A stretch of DNA of 30,263 bases from JAXDLW01 sp050998755 (GTDB lineage: Bacteria > Chloroflexota > Dormibacteria > DASZGP01). The stretch lies in NCBI GenBank assembly GCA_050998755.1, contig JBPCPW010000065.1, forward strand, positions 1-30,263. Direction: 5' to 3'. Every line of letters starts with the position of its first letter. Position 1 is the first letter of the stretch. The position numbers were made by a program, and so were the translations under genes. Positions 21,935-30,234 of the stretch are shown one piece after another. The notes under the pieces are model-generated. The model saw nothing but the letters and a program-made list of their open reading frames with translations, searched no databases and was not told where the DNA came from.

Positions 21935-23293
21935 ATGAGCGCCCCCGCCGCCGCAAGGCGTACCGACCCGGCCGCGCTGCCGCCGGGCCCCAACTTCCCA
22001 ATGTGGCTCTCCACCCTCCTCTGGCAGTTCCGCTTCAGCGAATTTGCCACCTTCTGCCACCGCCGATACGGCAACTACTACACCCTTCACCTACCCGTCA
22101 GCCGGGACCTGGTGGCGGTGAGTGACCCCGAGGCCATCAGGACCGTCTTTGCCGACCGCGGAGAGCGCACCCACGCCGGCGAGGGCAACTCCATCCTCGA
22201 GCCCATCCTTGGCCGGAATTCGTTGTTGACCCTCGATGGCCCGGAGCACACGCGGCAGCGTCGGCTGGTCCATCCGCCATTCCACGGTGCCCGCATGCAG
22301 GGGTATGTCGAGACCATCCGCGAGGTCACCAATGGCGTTGTCGACGAGTGGCCGGTGGACCAGGTTTTCGCGCTTCGGGATTCGACTCAGTCCCTAACCC
22401 TGAAGGTCATCCTGCGCACCGTGTTCGGGCTGGTCGAGGGGCAGCGGATGGCACACGTTGAACGCCTCATCCAAAAGGTCACGGCCCCCGCGAGCACCCC
22501 GCTCGGCGTGCTGGCCCTGCTGCAGCGCGACCTCGGTCCGCTTCGTGTCTGGAGCAACTTCCTGCGAGATCGCGAACTGTTGGACCGGGCGCTCTATGCG
22601 GAGATTGCGGTGCGACGGGAGAGCGCGGACGTGGCCGAGCGCGACGACATCCTCTCCATCCTTCTGCTGGCCCGGGACGAGGCCGGCGAACCGATGAGCG
22701 ACGTCGAGCTGCGGGATGAGCTGATGACCCTGCTGCTGGCCGGGCATGAGACCACCGCCACGGCGCTGGCGTGGTTCTTCGACCTGGTCCTCCACCACCC
22801 CCCGGTCCTCGAGCGCCTGGTCGCGGAGGCGGCCACCGCCCAGACCATCTACCTGGACGCTGCCATCAGCGAGACATTGCGCCTGCGCCCGGTCGTCGCG
22901 ATGGTCGCGCGCAAACTGCAGGAGGACATGCAGGTGGGGCAGCACGTGTTGCCACGAGGCACGGTGGTGGCGCCGAACATCTTCCTGACTCATCGACGCG
23001 CCGATCTCTACCCGGACCCGCTGGCCTTCAGGCCGGAGCGATTCCTTGAGGAGAGGGTCGAGACCTACTCCTGGTTGCCGTTCGGAGGCGGCATACGGCG
23101 CTGCGTCGGGGCCGACTTCGCGTTGATGGAGATGCGGGTCGCCATCCCCGAGATCCTGCGCCGAGTGGACCTCGCAGCCGCTGACCCGCGGATGGAAAGG
23201 ATTCGGCGCCGCGCGGTCACCCTGGTCCCAGCCCACGGCACCCGTGTGGTCGTCCGGCGAAAAGCCCCTCGCGTCGACCCAGACACAGCCTAG
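21935..23293 (+). CDS. Cytochrome P450
   Basis: The 452-residue soluble-type P450 mono-oxygenase has all signature elements: the oxygen-binding I-helix LLLAGHETTATALAW (about 266-280), the K-helix ExxR in SETLRLRP (312-319), FRPERFLEE, and the heme loop PFGGGIRRCVGADFA with Cys390 as thiolate ligand. No membrane anchor is seen. The overall pattern resembles bacterial CYP110-like enzymes acting on lipophilic substrates, but the substrate cannot be read from sequence, and no ferredoxin partner is nearby. The start is ATG at 21935; the frame is open further upstream but crosses the tetR operator. It is divergent from tetR and probably under its control. Confidence 0.95.
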   Translation: MSAPAAARRTDPAALPPGPNFPMWLSTLLWQFRFSEFATFCHRRYGNYYTLHLPVSRDLVAVSDPEAIRTVFADRGERTHAGEGNSILEPILGRNSLLTLDGPEHTRQRRLVHPPFHGARMQGYVETIREVTNGVVDEWPVDQVFALRDSTQSLTLKVILRTVFGLVEGQRMAHVERLIQKVTAPASTPLGVLALLQRDLGPLRVWSNFLRDRELLDRALYAEIAVRRESADVAERDDILSILLLARDEAGEPMSDVELRDELMTLLLAGHETTATALAWFFDLVLHHPPVLERLVAEAATAQTIYLDAAISETLRLRPVVAMVARKLQEDMQVGQHVLPRGTVVAPNIFLTHRRADLYPDPLAFRPERFLEERVETYSWLPFGGGIRRCVGADFALMEMRVAIPEILRRVDLAAADPRMERIRRRAVTLVPAHGTRVVVRRKAPRVDPDTA

Positions 23294-23332
23294 GACCATT
23301 GCCCGGGGCGGTTGCGGTACGCTACGGCGGCG

Positions 23333-24208
23333 ATGACAGCGAAAAAATCGGATGGCGCCAAAAAAGGGAAGGACGTCGGCCAGACCGCCCGGGAGGAGTT
23401 CCGCGCAAAGAATTCTTTCACCGGTAGGGTCAACCTGGCCGAGGTCGAAGCTGGCTCGACCGAGGGCGTGAGGCGGAAAAAGGCGCTGAAACTGGTCGAG
23501 GGCGACTGGTCCGTCGAACTCGGCATCCTCCAGGACAAGCTCTGGGCGCAGAAGAAGAAGTCCATGCTGATCGTCCTCCAGGGCCTCGACACCAGCGGCA
23601 AGGACGGCACCGTCAAGCACGTGATGAGCGACATGAATGTCCAAGGGGTCCGGGTCGTTTCGTTCAAGCAGCCGACCCCTGAGGAGCTGCGCCATGACTT
23701 CCTCTGGCGGGTCAAGAAGCACCTGCCGGTGGCCGGCGAGATCGTTGTCTTCAACCGCTCCCACTACGAGGACGTCCTGGTGACCCGCGCCAAGGGGCTG
23801 GTTCCCCTCGAGACCATCGACAAGCGCTACGAGCTGATTAACCGCTTCGAGGCCCAACTGGCGCGGGCCGGGACGACGATCGTCAAGATCATGCTCGACA
23901 TCTCGCCCGAGGAGCAGCGCCAACGCTTCCTGGACCGCTTGGACGACCCCAACAAGCGCTGGAAATTCAGCCCCTCCGACCTCAAGGAGCGCACCCGGTG
24001 GAACGTCTACATGGAGGCGTACGAGATCGCCCTGACGAAGTGCAACCCTGACATTGCGCCCTGGTTCGTGGTCCCGTCGGACAACAAGTGGTACCGCAAC
24101 TGGGTGATCAGCCGGATCATGCTGGAGACGATGCGGGCTATGAAGTTGGCATACCCCAACCCCCACCTCGACGTCAGGGCAATAAAAAAGCAGATCCTCT
24201 CGCCCTAA
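23333..24208 (+). CDS. ppk2: Polyphosphate kinase 2 family (PPK2) phosphotransferase
   Basis: PPK2 enzymes move phosphate between polyphosphate and nucleotides. The 291-residue protein has the single P-loop domain: Walker A GLDTSGKD (84-91), KQPTPEELRHDFLWR (112-126), Walker B FNRSHYEDVL (140-149), and the lid segment SPEEQRQRFLDRLDDP...KFSPSDLKER (191-220). The N-terminal 35 residues are Lys-rich and probably flexible. The length fits single-domain PPK2; whether it favours ADP or AMP phosphorylation cannot be told. The start is ATG at 23333 with no Shine-Dalgarno; TACGCT lies 10-15 bases upstream, suggesting a short or absent leader. It converges with the antiporter gene 27 bases away. Confidence 0.94.
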   Translation: MTAKKSDGAKKGKDVGQTAREEFRAKNSFTGRVNLAEVEAGSTEGVRRKKALKLVEGDWSVELGILQDKLWAQKKKSMLIVLQGLDTSGKDGTVKHVMSDMNVQGVRVVSFKQPTPEELRHDFLWRVKKHLPVAGEIVVFNRSHYEDVLVTRAKGLVPLETIDKRYELINRFEAQLARAGTTIVKIMLDISPEEQRQRFLDRLDDPNKRWKFSPSDLKERTRWNVYMEAYEIALTKCNPDIAPWFVVPSDNKWYRNWVISRIMLETMRAMKLAYPNPHLDVRAIKKQILSP

Positions 24209-24235
24209 CCCGCGCGGCGGCGGATCCCGTCTCAG

Positions 24236-25393
24236 TCAGGCCGTGGGATCACCCTTGGCACCGCGTGCCAGCAACAGCCCGCCGACCGAGGCGGGTACCA
24301 GCGTCAGGCAACCTGCCGCGACCAGGGCTGCGGCGATGGCGGGGCTCAGGCGGTGACTGGCAAGTCCCAAAGACGCGGCGGCGGCGGGTAGCCCCAGCTG
24401 GGCGGACGCGGCCAGGCCTGTGGGCACTCGCTTGTCCTGGCCGGCAACGGCCGCCGCGGCGACGTGAATCAGCACTGCGCCAACCGCGAGGGCCAACGCG
24501 ACCCCGATGGCGGCGGGTTCCTGCAGTAGCGCGCGGAGGTCGATCCGCGCTCCGAGCAGCACGAAGAAGATCGGGACCAGGAAGCCGTTGGCGACGCCGA
24601 CCAGCTGAACCTCCAGGCGCTCGCCTTCGCGGAGCCGCACCAGGATCATTCCCGCCAGGAAGCCGGCCACCAGGATGCTGGCCCCGGTGCGGTCAGCGAT
24701 TGATGCCAGGATCAACAGCAACAGCACCGATAGACGAATCTGCAGGCCCCAGCCCCGCTGCCTGGAGGCTGCCCATGCGGCATCGGAGTCGACCCGCTTG
24801 AAGGCCTTGGCCACGGCGAAATAGATCGCCACGCCAGCGGTGATGATGGCGGCATCACCGAGGAGTGACGGAACGAGGTCCCTGGCGCCGGTCAGCGTCA
24901 GGGGCAGAAGCACCACCGTGATGCTGTCCGCAAGGGCGATCCACGCGATCAATAGCGGGATCGGCGACCCTTTCAAGTGGTGCTCCTCGATGATCGGGAA
25001 GGCCACCGCTGCCGAGCTGCCGGCGAGGAGGACCGCGAACAGAGTGAAGGAGCCCGCGCCAAAAACCTGGTGCACCAAAAAGGCCGTCGGGACCGCGAGC
25101 ACCGCGACGACGGCGACCGCCGCAGCGCCACGCCCGGCGCCGGACTTGAAGTCCGGGCTGGCCAGGTTGACGTGGGTCCCGGCGGTCATCATCAGCATCG
25201 CGAACCCCAGCGAGTAGAACACCGGGAAGGGGGGGGATGCGCCGATGTCGATAATCCGAAACCCCGTCCGCCCCAGGACCACGCCGGCGATGAGCTCACC
25301 CACCACCACCGGGACCAGGGGGCGGCGCCCGGCCGCCAGCAGGGGACCCAGCAACCCGGCACCCAACACAATCGCCAGCGTGCCGAACACCAT
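24236..25393 (-). CDS. CPA2-type cation:proton antiporter (Kef/NapA-like membrane domain)
   Basis: The 385-residue protein is almost entirely hydrophobic, with about 11-12 membrane segments in the monovalent cation:proton antiporter-2 pattern. It opens FGTLAIVLGAGLLGPLLA, then VVVGELIAGVVLGRTGF, LMMTAGTHVNL, an AGSSAAVAFPIIEE segment, ALADSITVVLLPL with an intramembrane Asp, and VPIFFVLLGARIDL. No C-terminal TrkA/RCK regulatory domain is present. It probably exchanges Na+ or K+ for H+. I start it at ATG 25393, with AAAGGTG about 10 bases upstream; the frame is open to 25507, but that part crosses a terminator and the crotonase start region. Confidence 0.9.
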   Translation of the reverse strand: MVFGTLAIVLGAGLLGPLLAAGRRPLVPVVVGELIAGVVLGRTGFRIIDIGASPPFPVFYSLGFAMLMMTAGTHVNLASPDFKSGAGRGAAAVAVVAVLAVPTAFLVHQVFGAGSFTLFAVLLAGSSAAVAFPIIEEHHLKGSPIPLLIAWIALADSITVVLLPLTLTGARDLVPSLLGDAAIITAGVAIYFAVAKAFKRVDSDAAWAASRQRGWGLQIRLSVLLLLILASIADRTGASILVAGFLAGMILVRLREGERLEVQLVGVANGFLVPIFFVLLGARIDLRALLQEPAAIGVALALAVGAVLIHVAAAAVAGQDKRVPTGLAASAQLGLPAAAASLGLASHRLSPAIAAALVAAGCLTLVPASVGGLLLARGAKGDPTA

Positions 25394-25453
25394 CGGATTA
25401 ACGCACCTTTGCGCGCCGCACGGCGAAGACCGCGTCCCAGCAGGCACACTGGA

Positions 25454-25489
25454 GGGGCCGGCGCGACGTGCCGGCCCCTTTTTGTTTTT
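25454..25489 (+). terminator. Strong intrinsic terminator just upstream of the crotonase gene
   Basis: GGGGCCGGC (25454-25462) and GCCGGCCCC (25470-25478) form a 9-base-pair GC stem with a 7-base loop, followed at once by TTTTTGTTTTT. It works only in the plus direction. Its end is 17 bases before the crotonase ATG, so it acts on a plus-strand transcript from the short gap 25394-25453, either a small RNA or an attenuated leader. Confidence 0.8.
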
Positions 25490-25506
25490 ACGGAGAGCAC
25501 GAGCCA

Positions 25507-26292
25507 ATGGCCGACCAATCCACGGTGAGCACAGCGCGCGACGGGCACGTCCTGCTGATGGGTCTGAATCGACCTGCCAAGCGCAATGCCTTCAATCGAC
25601 AGATGCTCGCCGACCTGGGCCGGGCCTATACCGAACTGGACGAGGATCCGGAGTTGAGGTGCGGATTGCTCTTCGCCCACGGAGATCACTTCACGGGCGG
25701 CCTCGACCTGGTGGATGTCGCGCCGACGATGACCAGCGACGGCTGGCAATCGCCCGAAGGTGGGGTCGACTTCCTGGGCCTCAACACCCCGCCGGTCCGC
25801 AAACCGGTCGTGATGGCGGTGCAGGGACGCTGCCTGACGATCGGGATCGAGCTGGCCCTCGCCAGCGATGTCCGCATCGCCTCCAGCGACGCGCGCTTCG
25901 CCCAGATCGAGATCAAGCGCGGGATCATGCCGATCGGGGGGGCCACGATCCGCTTCGTGCGCGATTGCGGCTGGGGCAACGCCATGATGCACCTGCTGAC
26001 CGGCGATGAGTTTGACGCCCAGGAGGCGCTGCGAATTGGATTGGTCCAGGAGGTGGTGGAGCCGGCACGGCTTCTCGAAAGGGCAGGCGAGGTCGCCCAG
26101 GCGATTGCGCGCCAGTCCCCCATGGGCGTCCAGGGGACGCTCCGCAACGCGCGGGTCTGGTTCCGCGAGGGCGAGGCGGCAGCTGTCGCCGAGATGGCCC
26201 CGGAGATGGTCCGGATGATGGCCAGTCAGGACGCGCGCGAAGGCCTGCAGGCATTCATAGAGCGCCGAGAAGGCGACTTCAGCGGGCGCTGA
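25507..26292 (+). CDS. Enoyl-CoA hydratase/isomerase (crotonase) family protein
   Basis: The 261-residue protein has the crotonase fold, which handles acyl-CoA thioesters through an oxyanion hole. Visible motifs are RPAKRNAFN (20-28, CoA binding), GDHFTGGLDL (about 60-69), GRCLTIGIELALASDVRIAS (second oxyanion loop) and FAQIEIKRGIMPIGGATIRF, with the Glu that often serves as acid/base. The reaction (hydratase, isomerase or other) is not fixed by sequence. The start is ATG at 25507, with GGAG 11 bases upstream, right after an intrinsic terminator. The downstream LLM gene follows after 27 bases and may be co-transcribed, suggesting a small catabolic unit. Confidence 0.93.
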   Translation: MADQSTVSTARDGHVLLMGLNRPAKRNAFNRQMLADLGRAYTELDEDPELRCGLLFAHGDHFTGGLDLVDVAPTMTSDGWQSPEGGVDFLGLNTPPVRKPVVMAVQGRCLTIGIELALASDVRIASSDARFAQIEIKRGIMPIGGATIRFVRDCGWGNAMMHLLTGDEFDAQEALRIGLVQEVVEPARLLERAGEVAQAIARQSPMGVQGTLRNARVWFREGEAAAVAEMAPEMVRMMASQDAREGLQAFIERREGDFSGR

Positions 26293-26319
26293 TTTGCCAT
26301 TGCTGTCACCATTGACCAG

Positions 26320-27345
26320 GTGAAGCTCGGGCTGGGTATGGGGTATTGGGGGGCCGGCCCCAACCCCAACACGATGGACATGGTCCAGGAGGCCGAGTCA
26401 CTGGGTTACGACTCGATGTGGACCGCGGAGGCATACGGTTCGGACGCCCTGACGCCCCTCGCCTGGTACGGGGCCCATACGTCCCGGCTGCGGTTGGGCA
26501 CCTCGATCATTCAGTTGTCCGCCCGCACCCCCGCGGCGACGGCGATGGCCGCGATCACCATGGACCACCTAACCCAGGGTCGCTTCATCCTGGGCCTGGG
26601 GGTATCTGGGCCTCAGGTCGTGGAGGGGTGGTACGGGCAGTCCTTCGCCAAGCCACTGGCGCGCACCCGGGAGTACGTGGCGATCATGAGAAAGGTGTTT
26701 GCCCGCGAAGGGCCGGTCAGCTTCGAGGGAGAGCACTACCGTCTCCCCCTGGAAGGCGGCACAGGGCTGGGCAAGGCGCTGAAGTCCACGGTCCACCCAC
26801 TCCGCCGGGACATCCCCATCTTCCTCGCTGCGGAAGGACCCAAGAACGTGGCGATGGCCGCCGAGATCGCCGATGGTTGGTTCCCGTTCCTGTACTCCCC
26901 GGAACATGACGCCCACTACCGGGAGGCACTCGCCGAGGGTTTTGGCCGCGCGACGTCACGGCACGGGTTTGAGGACTTTGAGATCGCAGTGCCATCGCAG
27001 GTGGTGATCAACGACGACGTCGAGGCTGCCGCCGACTGGATCCGTCCGTTCATCGCGCTCTACGTGGGTGGCATGGGCGCCCGCGGCCAGAACTTCCACT
27101 TCGACGTCGTGGCCCGTATGGGCTTCGAGGAGGAGGCCACCCGGATCCAGGACCTCTACCTCGAGGGGCGCAAGGAGGAGGCGGTGAAGGCCGTGCCGAC
27201 CAGGCTGGTGGAAGCCATGGCGATGATCGGTCCGGTGGGCAAGATCCGCGAGGAGAAGGCGCGCTGGGAGAATTCGCTGGCCACCACGCTGATCGTCCAG
27301 GGGGATAGCAACACTCTCCGCACAATGGCGGAGATTTTTCTCTAG
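26320..27345 (+). CDS. LLM-class, probably F420-dependent, flavin-type oxidoreductase
   Basis: The 341-residue protein has the luciferase-like (alpha/beta)8 barrel. It opens KLGLGMGYWGAGPNPNTMDM, then AESLGYDSMWTAEAYGSDA, RLRLGTSIIQLSARTPA, MDHLTQGRFILGLGVSGPQVVEGWYG, and IPIFLAAEGPKNVAMAAEIADGW. These segments are typical of F420-dependent LLM oxidoreductases of the mycobacterial kind, which reduce or oxidise small organic substrates; the cofactor (F420 or FMN) is inferred from this similarity. The start is GTG at 26320, where the family N-terminus begins; no Shine-Dalgarno is seen. The gene follows the crotonase by 27 bases and converges with the SDR gene. Confidence 0.93.
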   Translation: MKLGLGMGYWGAGPNPNTMDMVQEAESLGYDSMWTAEAYGSDALTPLAWYGAHTSRLRLGTSIIQLSARTPAATAMAAITMDHLTQGRFILGLGVSGPQVVEGWYGQSFAKPLARTREYVAIMRKVFAREGPVSFEGEHYRLPLEGGTGLGKALKSTVHPLRRDIPIFLAAEGPKNVAMAAEIADGWFPFLYSPEHDAHYREALAEGFGRATSRHGFEDFEIAVPSQVVINDDVEAAADWIRPFIALYVGGMGARGQNFHFDVVARMGFEEEATRIQDLYLEGRKEEAVKAVPTRLVEAMAMIGPVGKIREEKARWENSLATTLIVQGDSNTLRTMAEIFL

Positions 27346-27388
27346 GGCGGACCCGCTGGACGCCCAATCTCGGCGTCGTTATCGCGGA

Positions 27389-28153
27389 TCAGCCGACCTG
27401 TTCGGTGGGCCGGATCAGCAGTTCGTTGATCGCGATATGGCGCGGGCGGGTGACGATGTAGGTGATGGCGTCGGCGATGTCCTCGGATTCCAACCGGGTG
27501 ATGCTCCCGAAGCGCTTGTGGAGGCTCTCCTGGATCTCCGGCCGGTTATGGTCGACGAGCTCGGTGGACACCGCGCCCGGTTCGACAATCGAGACCCGCA
27601 CGTGTCTTTCGGCGACCTCCTGGCGCAGGCCTTCGCTGAACGCCACCACGCCGAACTTGGTGGTGTTGTAGACCGCGCTGCCGCTTCTGGCAATACGCCC
27701 CGCGACCGAGCTGATATTGACCAGGTCCGCCACCTTACGAGGCGAATCCTCGGCGGCATTGAGCAGGAGCGGGAGGGCGGCGTGGGAGCAGTAGAGGAGC
27801 CCGGAGACGTTGATGTCCACCATCCGCTTCCACTCCTCGAGTGGAGCGCCGACCGCTGGGCCCAGGAGCATGACACCGGCGTTGTTGACCAGGGTGTCCA
27901 GGCGGCCAAGCTCCGTCACGACCCTATCGACGGCGTCTGCTGCCTGCTTCTCGTTGGTCATGTCGCCCTCGATCACCAGGGCCTTGCCACCAGCAGTCTG
28001 GATCTTCGCCGCCAGGGTGTCGAGCCGGTCACGCCGGCGCGCCACGACCGCCACCGAAGCGCCCTCGCGGGCCAGCATCAGGGCCGTCGCCTCGCCAATC
28101 CCACTCGAGGCCCCCGTCACCATGGCCACCGTGCCCTGCAGCTGCATTTCCAT
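27389..28153 (-). CDS. Short-chain dehydrogenase/reductase (SDR)
   Basis: The 254-residue enzyme is a classical SDR. The N-terminal nucleotide-binding motif TGASSGIG lies at about 13-20, ARRRDRL follows the second strand, NNAG is near residue 90, the catalytic Ser is in NISSVAG, and the Tyr/Lys pair is in YNTTK. The Arg run after beta-2 suggests a preference for NADP(H), which is inference. The substrate is unknown; many relatives are annotated as clavaldehyde-dehydrogenase-like or general SDRs. The start is ATG at 28153 with GGAG 9 bases upstream; TTG at 28159 is possible but less likely. It follows the cold-shock gene and its terminator. Confidence 0.95.
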   Translation of the reverse strand: MEMQLQGTVAMVTGASSGIGEATALMLAREGASVAVVARRRDRLDTLAAKIQTAGGKALVIEGDMTNEKQAADAVDRVVTELGRLDTLVNNAGVMLLGPAVGAPLEEWKRMVDINVSGLLYCSHAALPLLLNAAEDSPRKVADLVNISSVAGRIARSGSAVYNTTKFGVVAFSEGLRQEVAERHVRVSIVEPGAVSTELVDHNRPEIQESLHKRFGSITRLESEDIADAITYIVTRPRHIAINELLIRPTEQVG

Positions 28154-28167
28154 CGTCAATTTCTCCA

Positions 28168-28208
28168 GTTAAAAGTGAAATGGCAGTGGCGCGTTGCACC
28201 ACTGCCAT
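28168..28208 (-). terminator. Intrinsic terminator of the cold-shock gene
   Basis: Read on the minus strand, ATGGCAGTGG and CCACTGCCAT form a perfect 10-base-pair stem (28180-28189/28199-28208), followed by TTCACTTTTA. It lies 15 bases after the csp stop. Only a few bases separate it from the ribosome site of the SDR gene, so SDR expression needs read-through or a promoter inside the stem region. Confidence 0.75.
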
Positions 28209-28223
28209 GGATCCGGGAGGTTT

Positions 28224-28436
28224 CTAGCCCTGGGCGGGCGCACCAGCCAGGCGGACCTGGTTGGCGCGGGGACCCTTCGGGCTGTTCTCCACTTCAAAGG
28301 TCACCGCCTCATCTCCCCGCAGGGCGTCGAAGTTCTCGACACTGCTGCGATGGAAGAAGTACTCGGTGCCGTCCGGCGTGGCGATGAATCCAAAACCACG
28401 GTCCGGGACGATTCGCTTGATTGTTCCGTTTGCCAT
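28224..28436 (-). CDS. Cold-shock domain protein
   Basis: The 70-residue protein is a single OB-fold cold-shock domain that binds single-stranded RNA and DNA. RNP1 is seen as GFGFI (14-18) and RNP2 as YFFHRSSV (26-33); KGPRANQVRL closes the fold. The start is ATG at 28436 with AAGGAG 7 bases upstream. About 215 bases separate it from the divergent SGNH gene, allowing a leader of roughly 100 bases, as is common for cold-shock mRNAs. A strong terminator follows. It is probably a constitutive or growth-linked CspA/CspD-type RNA chaperone. Confidence 0.97.
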   Translation of the reverse strand: MANGTIKRIVPDRGFGFIATPDGTEYFFHRSSVENFDALRGDEAVTFEVENSPKGPRANQVRLAGAPAQG

Positions 28437-28651
28437 TGCTTGCTCCTTCTTCTCGAATCCTGTGAAACGCGACGGTCTGTTCGAGAAGCGGGGCAGAGAC
28501 CAAACGCAAGGCGCCGTTCAAATGGAACGACGTGCCTACTACATACCCTACAGGGTCTGAGCCCAAACCATTGGCACGCACCTCGGTCGACCGCGTCCAG
28601 GCGGAGATGGTGGGAATCCCAGGCGGGAGATAGCAGTCACCATGGGACGGT

Positions 28652-29401
28652 ATGACCGCACCGCCCAAGAGAGTCCTGGTCCCGGCGCTGCTGGTGACGC
28701 TGATTGCCCTGCTGGTGGCCGAGGGATTCGCGGCCTTCAGGGGCGACGGTTCGCCCGAGGCGCCAGGATCACCGGACGAGGTGGTGGGGCCAACCACCGG
28801 CGCGCCTCTGCTGTTTGTGGTGCTCGGAGATTCGACAGGCTCCGGCGTGGGTGCCGTCTCACAGGACCTGGGCTACGCACGCCGCTGTGCCCGCGCGTTG
28901 GCCGCTCGCACGGGGCGGAGGGTCCAGCTGCGGGACTTCGCGGTCAGCGGCGCGCGGGTCGCAGATGTCCTCAATGACCAGCTCCCACGCATGGGCACAT
29001 TGCGCCCCGACCTTGTCCTGCTGGTGATCGGCGGCAACGACGTGACCCACCTGACCTCTCCCGCCGCGGCGCGCCGCGACCTGGGCCGCGTCCTTGACTC
29101 GCTCGCCACCTCGGGCGCGCCGGTGATCGTTTCGGGAGTCCCGGCGATGGGCACCGCGACTCGCCTCCTCCAGCCCCTGCGATTCCTCGTCGGCGCCGTC
29201 GCGGCCTTCGTTTACGACCCCATCTGGCGCCAGGAGGCGGCTCGCCGCCAGATGCGCCGGGTGGACCTGGCCGACCGTACGGGCCCGGCCTTCGCCCGCG
29301 ACCACTCCCTGCTGGCACCCGACGGGTTCCACCCCAGTCCACGGGGCTACGAGGTATGGGCCAATGCCTTCAACGAGGTCATAGCCCAGGCCGTTGGCTA
29401 G
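28652..29401 (+). CDS. Membrane-anchored or secreted SGNH/GDSL hydrolase
   Basis: The 249-residue protein starts with a signal peptide or anchor (about 7-30, VLVPALLVTLIALLVAEGFAAF). The SGNH esterase blocks follow in order: block I VLGDSTGSG (nucleophile Ser, about 58-66), block II Gly in SGARVADV, block III GGNDVTHL (127-134), and block V DGFHPSPRGY with the catalytic Asp and His. All four catalytic residues are present, so an active extracytoplasmic esterase or lipase-type enzyme is likely; the substrate is unknown. The start is ATG at 28652; no clear Shine-Dalgarno. It is divergent from the cold-shock gene and convergent with an ABC permease. Confidence 0.93.
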   Translation: MTAPPKRVLVPALLVTLIALLVAEGFAAFRGDGSPEAPGSPDEVVGPTTGAPLLFVVLGDSTGSGVGAVSQDLGYARRCARALAARTGRRVQLRDFAVSGARVADVLNDQLPRMGTLRPDLVLLVIGGNDVTHLTSPAAARRDLGRVLDSLATSGAPVIVSGVPAMGTATRLLQPLRFLVGAVAAFVYDPIWRQEAARRQMRRVDLADRTGPAFARDHSLLAPDGFHPSPRGYEVWANAFNEVIAQAVG

Positions 29402-29420
29402 GGCCCTCGCCGAGGGCCTT
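29402..29420 (+). terminator. Possible weak terminator after the SGNH gene
   Basis: GGCCCTC (29402-29408) and GAGGGCC (29412-29418) form a compact stem with a 3-base loop directly after the SGNH stop codon, followed by TTGGGTTG rather than a clean T-run. It sits between convergent genes. Confidence 0.45.
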
Positions 29421-29430
29421 GGGTTGCCGG

Positions 29431-30234
29431 CTATTCCCACTTGAACGTCGCCCCGGCGGCGGCGATCGCGCCTACGCTCCAGGCAAGCAGAACCGCGACG
29501 GCCCCCAGCGGGAGGCTGCCGCCGTGCTGAACCACGTCCCGCAGCCCCGAGGCCAGCGCTCCCGACGGCAGCAGACCCAGCACTTGCGCGGCCGGCGCCG
29601 GGAACTTGTCCAGTGGGACCACCACGCCACCTCCAACCAGGAGTAGCAGAAACACCAGGTTCGCGGCAGCCAGCGTGGCCTCGGCGCGGAGGCTGCCGGC
29701 CATCAGCAGCCCCAGTCCCGAGAACGCCGCAGTTCCCAGCATCAACAGCACCAGCACATCGAAGATCGAGCCTCGCGGGCTCCAGCCCAGCACCAATCCG
29801 ACCACCACCAGCAGGACCACTTGGACGACCTCGACGAGCACGACCGATGCGGTCTTGGCGGCGATGAAGCCCCAGCGTGGCAGCGGGGTCATGGCCAGCC
29901 GCTTGAGGACCCCGTAGCGGCGCTCAAACCCGGTGGCTATTGCCTGGCCGGTGAACGCCGTTGACATCACCGCGATCGCCAGCACCCCGGGCAACACGTA
30001 GTTCACCCGCCGGCCGGCACCCACGTCGAGCACCCGGACGGTGCTGAAGAGCACCAGGACCAGGGTGGGGATCACGATCGTGAGCAGGAGTTGCTCACCG
30101 TTGAGGAGCAGCAACCGCGTCTCCATCAGGGCCTGGGCGCCCACCATCCTGGCGAGCGGTGCGCCGCCGGGGCGCGGCTCAAACGTGCCTTGCGTCAATG
30201 CCCTGGTGTGGCGCTGGGGTGGACGACCGGTCAA
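29431..30234 (-). CDS. ABC-2 type transporter permease (DrrB-like)
   Basis: The 267-residue protein has about six membrane segments in the ABC-2 exporter pattern: a cytoplasmic N-terminus, then ETRLLLLNGEQLLLTIVIPTLVLVLFS, a loop, YVLPGVLAIAVMSTAFTGQA, FERRYGVLKRLAMTPLPRWGFIAAK, and later helices ending AWSVGAIAAAGATFKWE. The motif around YGVLKRLAMTPL is typical of DrrB/NodJ-like permeases that export drugs, lipids or polysaccharides. The start is TTG at 30234, overlapping the stop of the ATPase gene as TTGA, so the pair is translationally coupled. The substrate is unknown. Confidence 0.93.
   Translation of the reverse strand: MTGRPPQRHTRALTQGTFEPRPGGAPLARMVGAQALMETRLLLLNGEQLLLTIVIPTLVLVLFSTVRVLDVGAGRRVNYVLPGVLAIAVMSTAFTGQAIATGFERRYGVLKRLAMTPLPRWGFIAAKTASVVLVEVVQVVLLVVVGLVLGWSPRGSIFDVLVLLMLGTAAFSGLGLLMAGSLRAEATLAAANLVFLLLLVGGGVVVPLDKFPAPAAQVLGLLPSGALASGLRDVVQHGGSLPLGAVAVLLAWSVGAIAAAGATFKWE

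Noticed and set aside
22394..24166. 590-codon open frame on the minus strand spanning P450 and PPK2
   Set aside because: It crosses two well-supported genes and the gap between them, and has no recognisable domain.
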